DNA of 46,543 bases, taken from CAYXVB01 sp964467785. GTDB taxonomy: Bacteria > Bdellovibrionota > UBA1018. A model generated the notes under the pieces. The model was not told the DNA's origin and made no database searches. It worked only from the letters and a program-made list of their open reading frames with translations. Location: NCBI GenBank assembly GCA_964467785.1, contig CAYXVB010000004.1, positions 1-46,543 on the forward strand, written 5' to 3'. Each line of letters begins with the position of its first letter. Positions within the stretch are counted from its first letter, which is position 1. Shown here piece after piece: positions 40,787-46,543 of this stretch. A program made the translations under genes and the position numbers.

Positions 40787-41878
40787 TTAAGGATTAGCCG
40801 CTGGATTCGTGGGATTCGTGGGATTAAGGATAGGCGCGATGACCCGATCCAGTTCTTGACCGAGTTCCAATGCCTTGTCTGAGGGAGAGCATGAGTCCTG
40901 CTTTTGAACGCACTTTGCATCAACGGCTTTTGCTTTTCCCGCATCCTCGCAGGCGATCAAGTGTTGAGCTTTCCATTCCGAAATTGCCGGATACCTCTCA
41001 TTCTTTAGACTTGGCCAAAGTAGCCGAGGCGGAGAACGATCATAGGAGTCGCCGTTGACCCGCGCTAGTGGATCTTTAAAAAGCTCCTGAATGATCAGTC
41101 GCTCAGACGGGTCCTCGTTCGGTTCGGCTTTGAAATTCGTAGCGGTGAAAACAGCGATATTCTTGTCCGAGACCAGCGACGACCCGAGAAGCACGAGAGT
41201 ATTCAGCCTGTCGCGAAAGCGCTCTTTCTTACAACCCTCGAAATCACTCGCCCACCATTCATAATAGAAGCCAGATATATTTGATTTATTAAAAAAATCT
41301 TTAAAGAAGGCTGGACAGCCTATCGAAAAATAGAGCTGATCAAAAGATTTGAAGCCGAAATTGGCCGTAACACAGTCGTGCCGACGCATAATCTCGCGAA
41401 CCTTATCTGCTCTCGGCACCATGTCTCGACTGAGGAACCGCGTACCGGCAGGGACTTTGATACGGATGAGCACCCAGCCGTCATTGGGTCCGCCCCATTT
41501 TTGGCTCGCCACTGGATCTGTAGCAACATAGAGTCCGTCCCTGCCAACGTTACCCCTTTCGGACCATGGATAGTCGGCAATAGACTTCAGATAGTGCCTC
41601 ACCTCTTTTGATTTGGAATTGAGCTTGCGTAGAGTGCTCGCATCTCCTCGGATAGTAGGCAGCCCCGGCACTGTCCCACGGGTTTTGCGATTCAGCTCCG
41701 CGTAATGATACACATAGGTGTCAGCCTTGAGTTCCTGAACGCCATGATAGCCGGACCCAAATTCATCCATTAAGATCCTGACTTCTTCATTCGTCAAAGA
41801 CTCAGCTGCGGCCCTTGAAGGAAGGCAACAGAGCCAAACAGTCGCTAGCAACGCAAAACTCCTGAAAGTCAGGGTCAT
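40787..41878 (-). CDS. Exported protein of unknown function, lower GC, C-terminal Asn-Pro repeats
   Basis: This is a 363-residue protein with a signal peptide (FALLATVWLCCLPSRAAAES). The mature region contains YVYHYAELNRKTR, then GRDGLYVATDPVASQKWGG and WVLIRIKVPAGTRFL, a spacing that recalls ADP-ribosyltransferase-like folds; this is only a suggestion. A cysteine-containing second half follows and the protein ends in NPTNPTNPAANP. Codons are visibly more AT-rich than those of the neighbours, especially around 41240-41340, consistent with acquisition. It lies 83 bp upstream of the CNB pair on the same strand and may be co-transcribed. No ribosome-binding site is obvious. Confidence 0.72.
   Translation of the reverse strand: MTLTFRSFALLATVWLCCLPSRAAAESLTNEEVRILMDEFGSGYHGVQELKADTYVYHYAELNRKTRGTVPGLPTIRGDASTLRKLNSKSKEVRHYLKSIADYPWSERGNVGRDGLYVATDPVASQKWGGPNDGWVLIRIKVPAGTRFLSRDMVPRADKVREIMRRHDCVTANFGFKSFDQLYFSIGCPAFFKDFFNKSNISGFYYEWWASDFEGCKKERFRDRLNTLVLLGSSLVSDKNIAVFTATNFKAEPNEDPSERLIIQELFKDPLARVNGDSYDRSPPRLLWPSLKNERYPAISEWKAQHLIACEDAGKAKAVDAKCVQKQDSCSPSDKALELGQELDRVIAPILNPTNPTNPAANP
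40803..40829. repeat. 9-bp tandem repeat encoding Asn-Pro-Thr
   Basis: GGATTCGTG is repeated twice exactly, followed by a degenerate third unit GGATTAAGG. The repeat lies in frame at the end of the exported protein gene and encodes its NPTNPTNP tail on the minus strand. Copy number could vary by slippage without a frame change. Confidence 0.8.
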
Positions 41879-42099
41879 GAGTATTTCTCGGAACTTACCA
41901 AGTATGCTTGAGGCCAGGCTTATCTTCTTGGGATAGGAGGGCGTCAGTTGTTTGGCGCCTTGGGTTCTCCCTCATCGCCCGCAAACGGCCCCAGCGCCAA
42001 TCCGCACCGGGGCGGCCTTTCGATCCGCAATCTCCAGTCTTTTTAATGACTCAATGCGGCACACCGCTTGAACCTAAGCCTACCTAGGAGGATCGAACC

Positions 42100-42696
42100 A
42101 TGGAAGCTCAGATCAACCTGTCTCAGTGCCTGTTACATTGGACACATAGAGTCGCCACGCGGGCTATCGTGATTTGGGGCACGCTCCTCGGGGCGAGTGC
42201 CTGGGGCGCGACCTTCCCTGCCGGAACGCTCCAGTGCGCCGCACCCGGAGGCGAAAAGCTCTTTCAAGCCCGTTTCACGGACAAGAGCACTGGGACCGCT
42301 CGGGAAATGACTCTGGCGATCCATCGATTTGCCCCGAAAAAGGGCGCCTCCCCACAAATTATCGCGCAGATCCGAAACGAAAAAAGCTGCGAGGCGTTCT
42401 GCCAGCTTCGTCGATTCGATCCCGAAGACCACTTGGCCGCCCAATCCATGGACCTGGACTGTCGCGGCGCGGGGCTAGGCCACCTGGTGACTCCGGCCAC
42501 CGTGTTTTGGGCTAAAACCAAGCCCCGCAATGATAGCGACCGAGCCCCGGCCCTGAGGTTCGGCACCTGGCTGCATGGCTACGTGCGGGTCCCGCTCCTC
42601 GTCGAAGTGGACCGCTACACCCGCCCTGCACCGCTCCCGGCCCCGGTATTGAAAGTCAAAACCGTGCACGTAGCCAGCGCGTCCCTGAGGCGTTGA
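42100..42696 (+). CDS. Small exported protein, unrecognised
   Basis: This is a 198-residue protein with a hydrophobic export segment at residues about 20-38 (AIVIWGTLLGASAWG). The mature part has four cysteines (LQCAAP, KSCEAFCQL, LDCRGAG), enough for two disulfides, and a basic, Pro-rich C-terminus (RPAPLPAPVLKVK). AGGAGG eight bases before the ATG gives strong support. A terminator follows, so it is a single-gene unit upstream of the glycolytic genes. I recognise no family. It is probably a periplasmic or surface protein. Confidence 0.75.
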   Translation: MEAQINLSQCLLHWTHRVATRAIVIWGTLLGASAWGATFPAGTLQCAAPGGEKLFQARFTDKSTGTAREMTLAIHRFAPKKGASPQIIAQIRNEKSCEAFCQLRRFDPEDHLAAQSMDLDCRGAGLGHLVTPATVFWAKTKPRNDSDRAPALRFGTWLHGYVRVPLLVEVDRYTRPAPLPAPVLKVKTVHVASASLRR

Positions 42697-42731
42697 GGAG
42701 CTTGCGCTCCTAGGTGTTGACGCGGCGCGCC

Positions 42732-42780
42732 AAAAAGGCCGGCTGGGGTGCAGTAGGGCACCTCAGCGGACGGCTTTTTG
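42732..42780 (+). terminator. Rho-independent terminator after the exported-protein gene
   Basis: A hairpin centred on GGTGC-AGTAGG-GCACC with flanking pairs (GCTG/CAGC) is bordered by AAAAA on the left and followed by CTTTTTG on the right. It stands between the exported-protein gene and gapA. Confidence 0.75.
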
Positions 42781-42820
42781 GGCTTGGAAAGGCTGCGCGT
42801 GCGGGAGTATAGGTTGGGCC

Positions 42821-43831
<1,011 letters not shown>

Positions 43832-43896
43832 GCTTCGAGACTGATCGCGAACTGAAAACGGCAACACGCCAGCACAACGGACAAAGGGGAGCACTC

Positions 43897-45120
43897 ATGG
43901 CCATAAACACGGGAATTCTTAACATCCAAGATCTGGAAATCAGCAACAAGACGGTCTTCATGAGACTGGACTTCAACGTGCCACTGAGTGCTCCCAACGC
44001 CGAAGGCGAGCGGTCGATCGAGGACGACAACCGCATCGTCGAATCCCTTCCGACGATCAAGTACGCGATCGAAAAAGGCGCCAAGATCGTCCTCGCCTCG
44101 CACCTCGGCCGCCCCGACGGCAAGCGCAAGCCGGAATTCTCGATGGAACCCGTGGCCAATCGCCTGGCGGTGCTGCTCGGGCAGGAAGTGATGCTCGCGG
44201 ATGACTGCGTCGGCGAAGGTATCGAGCTCATGGCCCAGAGCCTCAAGAACGGCCAGGTCATGCTGCTCGAAAATCTCCGCTATCATGCGGGCGAGGAAGG
44301 CAATGACCCGGAATTCGCCCGCAAGCTCGCCAAGCTCGGCCAGATCTACATCACCGACGCGTTCGGCACCGCGCATCGTAAGCACGCATCCACGTACGGA
44401 GTGCCTTCGATCATCGCCGACAAGGGCATGGGCTTCTTGATCGAAAAGGAACTCAAATTCCTGGATCCCTTGCTCCACGACCCTAAGAAGCCTTTTTACG
44501 CCATTCTCGGCGGATCCAAGGTCACTGACAAGATCGCGACCATCGAATCGCTCATGACCCGAGTCAACGGCCTGGTCATCGGCGGCGCCATGGCACACGC
44601 TTTTTGGATGGCTCAAGGCGACACGCTCCCAGCGGGCGCCAAGCAGCCCAAGCCCGACGATATCGAAGCCGCCAAGGGCATCATGAAAGAAGCCCGCCGT
44701 CGCGAAATGCCGTTGCTCGTCCCCGCCGACACCAACCAAGGTTTTGATATCGGACCCAAGACGATTCAGAAATTCAACGACTTCCTCAAGGACGCCAAGA
44801 CCATCTTCTGGAACGGTCCGCTCGGCTGGTTCGAGAAGTCCGAGTACGCCACGGGCACCTTCGAGGTGGCTCGCTTCCTCGCCAATCTCCAGGCTGTCAA
44901 AGTCGTGGGTGGCGGCGATACCGTTTCTGCGATCAAACAATCCGGCGTTGCCGACAAGTTTGAGCATCTCTCCACCGGCGGTGGCGCCGTGCTCGAGTAC
45001 CTTGAAGGCAAAGGCCTCCCTGGCATCGACATCCTCAAATCCACGCGCCATCAGCTCGCGGCAGCCGAGGAGCGTCGCCGCCAAAAAGCCGCTTCGCAGA
45101 CTCCGAATCCGCAGATCTGA
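43897..45120 (+). CDS. pgk: Phosphoglycerate kinase
   Basis: This 407-residue enzyme transfers the acyl phosphate of 1,3-bisphosphoglycerate to ADP. The N-terminal substrate site is MRLDFNVPL and ASHLGRPDGKRKPEFSMEPV, with ENLRYHAGEEGND and DAFGTAHRKHAS. The nucleotide half contains ILGGSKVTDKI, FWNGPLGWFE, and GGGDTVSAIKQ followed by STGGGAVLEYLEG. A basic tail of about 20 residues (AAAEERRRQKAASQTPNPQI) extends beyond the usual end. AAAGGGGAG precedes the ATG. tpiA starts 14 bp after the stop. Confidence 0.97.
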   Translation: MAINTGILNIQDLEISNKTVFMRLDFNVPLSAPNAEGERSIEDDNRIVESLPTIKYAIEKGAKIVLASHLGRPDGKRKPEFSMEPVANRLAVLLGQEVMLADDCVGEGIELMAQSLKNGQVMLLENLRYHAGEEGNDPEFARKLAKLGQIYITDAFGTAHRKHASTYGVPSIIADKGMGFLIEKELKFLDPLLHDPKKPFYAILGGSKVTDKIATIESLMTRVNGLVIGGAMAHAFWMAQGDTLPAGAKQPKPDDIEAAKGIMKEARRREMPLLVPADTNQGFDIGPKTIQKFNDFLKDAKTIFWNGPLGWFEKSEYATGTFEVARFLANLQAVKVVGGGDTVSAIKQSGVADKFEHLSTGGGAVLEYLEGKGLPGIDILKSTRHQLAAAEERRRQKAASQTPNPQI

Positions 45121-45134
45121 GCGAGGAGCATTCG

Positions 45135-45917
45135 ATGAACCGTTCGCGCGGAGTCCTGATCGCCGGCAATTGGAAGATGAATCACACGATCGCGGAGAGC
45201 GAAGCCTTTTTCGCCGCGATCAAATCCCGGGGAAGCGCCATAGCTCACAAAGCCACTGGCCTGACCGCGGGCGTCTTCCCTTCGTTTCTTTCCATCGCGC
45301 GCGCGCAGCAGCTCGCGCGTGAGCTGCCGCTGCCGGTCTTTGTTGGGGCGCAGAACGTCCATTGGGAGAAGAAAGGCGCTTTCACAGGAGAAGTCTCCGG
45401 TCCTATGCTCACGGAACTCGGCATTCAATGGGCACTGGTTGGCCACTCCGAACGCCGGCAGTACTTTGGCGAGACCGACGAGACGGTGCGCAAGCGTGCC
45501 GATAGTCTCGTGGCTCAAGGAATACGCGTCATCCTCTGCGTGGGCGAAACCCGCGCCGAACGCGAAAACGGCCAGACCGAGACTGTGCTCGCGCGCCAGA
45601 TCGCGGGCGGAATTTCCGAGTTGAGAGAGCGCCTCGTCATCGCCTACGAACCCGTCTGGGCGATTGGGACCGGATTGACCGCGACTCGAGAACAGGCTCA
45701 GGATGCGCATGCCTTTATCCGCCGCAGCCTGGCCGAGCGTTTCGGCAAGGCCGGTGCCGAAAAAACGCAGATCCTATACGGTGGCAGCGTCACCCCGGAT
45801 AACGTCAAGGCGCTCCTCTCTTGCGAGGACGTGGATGGCGCCCTAGTGGGCGGAGCTAGCCTCAAGGCAGAGAGCTTTCTCGAATTGGTCAGCGCTGGAG
45901 CGGAAGCCCTCCGCTGA
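45135..45917 (+). CDS. tpiA: Triosephosphate isomerase
   Basis: This is a 260-residue TIM-barrel enzyme interconverting dihydroxyacetone phosphate and glyceraldehyde 3-phosphate. The substrate lysine is in AGNWKMNHT, the catalytic histidine in LVGHSERRQYFGE, the catalytic glutamate in VIAYEPVWAIGTGLTAT, and the phosphate-binding ILYGGSVTPDNVK and GALVGGASLK complete the site. GAGGAG lies just before the ATG, 14 bp after pgk, so the three glycolytic enzymes are translated from one mRNA. secG, common after tpiA, is absent; a convergent gene follows instead. Confidence 0.97.
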   Translation: MNRSRGVLIAGNWKMNHTIAESEAFFAAIKSRGSAIAHKATGLTAGVFPSFLSIARAQQLARELPLPVFVGAQNVHWEKKGAFTGEVSGPMLTELGIQWALVGHSERRQYFGETDETVRKRADSLVAQGIRVILCVGETRAERENGQTETVLARQIAGGISELRERLVIAYEPVWAIGTGLTATREQAQDAHAFIRRSLAERFGKAGAEKTQILYGGSVTPDNVKALLSCEDVDGALVGGASLKAESFLELVSAGAEALR

Positions 45918-45939
45918 GCCCGCCCTCCCGTCCGCGCGA

Positions 45940-46543
45940 CTAAAGACTTGTCCCGAGTTTGACCGCGAGTCCTGGAGCGCCAACGGCGCTGTACCAGCCT
46001 TCCATCGTGAGATGGATGCCGATGAGCGGCATTCGCAGGCTGAGGCCCGTAAATGCCTCAAAAGCTCCGCCAGTCCCTCGCTCGGACACTGACAAGTTTT
46101 GCGAATCCATCGGCGGAGAGAAGCTCGCATCCACCTTAACGATCGCGGTCGGGATGTGATAGCCGACGCCGATGTATCCTTCGGCCCAGTCCAGGCGACG
46201 CGAAACGAGTAACTGCGGAGTCCAGCTATAGGTCATGACGGAAAGGTCCACGCTGCCGGACACCGTACCGTAACCCGGAATCGACATCGACTGGCTGGCG
46301 AGCGGAAGCCCGAACGAAGACTGCCCATAGCTGATCCTCAGTGCCCAGGTCGGACTCTCCTCCGGCTGCCAAATGACATATTTGAGATCAAACCCCAACA
46401 TGCTCAAGGCGAACGGCATGTTGCTGCTGCTCGGCAGCGAGATCCAGGTCGCGCCGAAATCAACGCGACTTCCCGTGGACTTATGCACATTGAGCGCGAT
46501 CGCCGGAATCTCCTTGCTCTTGTCCTTGCGCGGCGCGGCCATG
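45940..46543 (-). CDS. Outer-membrane beta-barrel-like protein, N-terminus beyond window
   Basis: About 201 residues are visible. The sequence consists of alternating polar/hydrophobic strands with aromatic girdles, for example WALRISYGQSSFGLPLAS, MTYSWTPQLLVSRRLDWAE and GYIGVGYHIPTAIVKVDASF. The pattern fits a barrel of the autotransporter- or OmpW-like kind. There is no signal peptide after the methionine nearest the edge, so the true start is probably upstream of the window. It converges with tpiA. No family is recognised. Confidence 0.65.
   Translation of the reverse strand, partial: MAAPRKDKSKEIPAIALNVHKSTGSRVDFGATWISLPSSSNMPFALSMLGFDLKYVIWQPEESPTWALRISYGQSSFGLPLASQSMSIPGYGTVSGSVDLSVMTYSWTPQLLVSRRLDWAEGYIGVGYHIPTAIVKVDASFSPPMDSQNLSVSERGTGGAFEAFTGLSLRMPLIGIHLTMEGWYSAVGAPGLAVKLGTSL

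Overview
This GC-rich window from a Gram-negative bacterium is almost fully coding. Heptosyltransferases, outer-membrane barrels, a periplasmic HtrA/DegP protease, RF3, CyaY, the Grx4/BolA pair and a cysteine-poor Irr-like Fur regulator together suggest a proteobacterium in the broad sense. Bdellovibrionota/Oligoflexia or another deltaproteobacterium-like lineage is my best guess, not a proven placement. A run of exactly 100 Ns (21505-21604) shows that this is a draft scaffold. I see no rRNA, tRNA, CRISPR array, phage or transposase gene.

Layout. 1-8099 (minus) is an envelope-glycan operon: two ABC exporter half-transporters, a GT9 heptosyltransferase, a GT4-like transferase, the wreck of a second GT4 gene, an SDR, a GmhB-like phosphatase and a second GT9 gene that leaves the window and appears to have lost an internal block. 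8236-9228 is a mutarotase-like protein. 9253-11637 (minus) is cyaY-grxC-purE-purK, divergent by only 23 bp from ychJ, which is followed by degP and an EamA permease. 14805-19643 (minus) holds a Ser/Thr-rich outer-membrane protein, an OPA-family permease, RNase D and two small proteins of unclear role. prfC (19813-21498) abuts the assembly gap.

21605-30702 (mainly minus) carries an ankyrin protein cut by the gap, a POT-like permease, a three-gene operon (alpha/beta hydrolase, nitrobindin-like protein, MccF-like S66 peptidase), a Nudix hydrolase, an acyl-CoA synthetase and bolA-grxD. A 48-residue very basic protein is encoded on the plus strand at 29718. Two related perfect 18-bp palindromes lie between it and grxD. 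lon follows on the plus strand. Next, on the minus strand, are a four-helix membrane protein, an Irr-like Fur regulator with a candidate self-operator, nth and a PolX-type gene. A TetR regulator follows on the plus strand.

37799-41878 (minus) is the most unusual block. It holds two adjacent genes carrying three copies of a cyclic-nucleotide-binding domain plus an unrecognised partner domain. Only one copy keeps the phosphate-binding arginine; the other two have tryptophan there. A lower-GC secreted protein lies directly upstream. The window ends with a small exported protein, the glycolytic run gapA-pgk-tpiA and an incomplete barrel protein.

The best candidates for undescribed biology are the cyclic-nucleotide-domain pair, the PolX protein whose polymerase centre is degenerate while its PHP nuclease centre is intact, the 48-residue basic protein, the twin palindromes, and the multiply deleted glycosyltransferases, which may instead be assembly errors.
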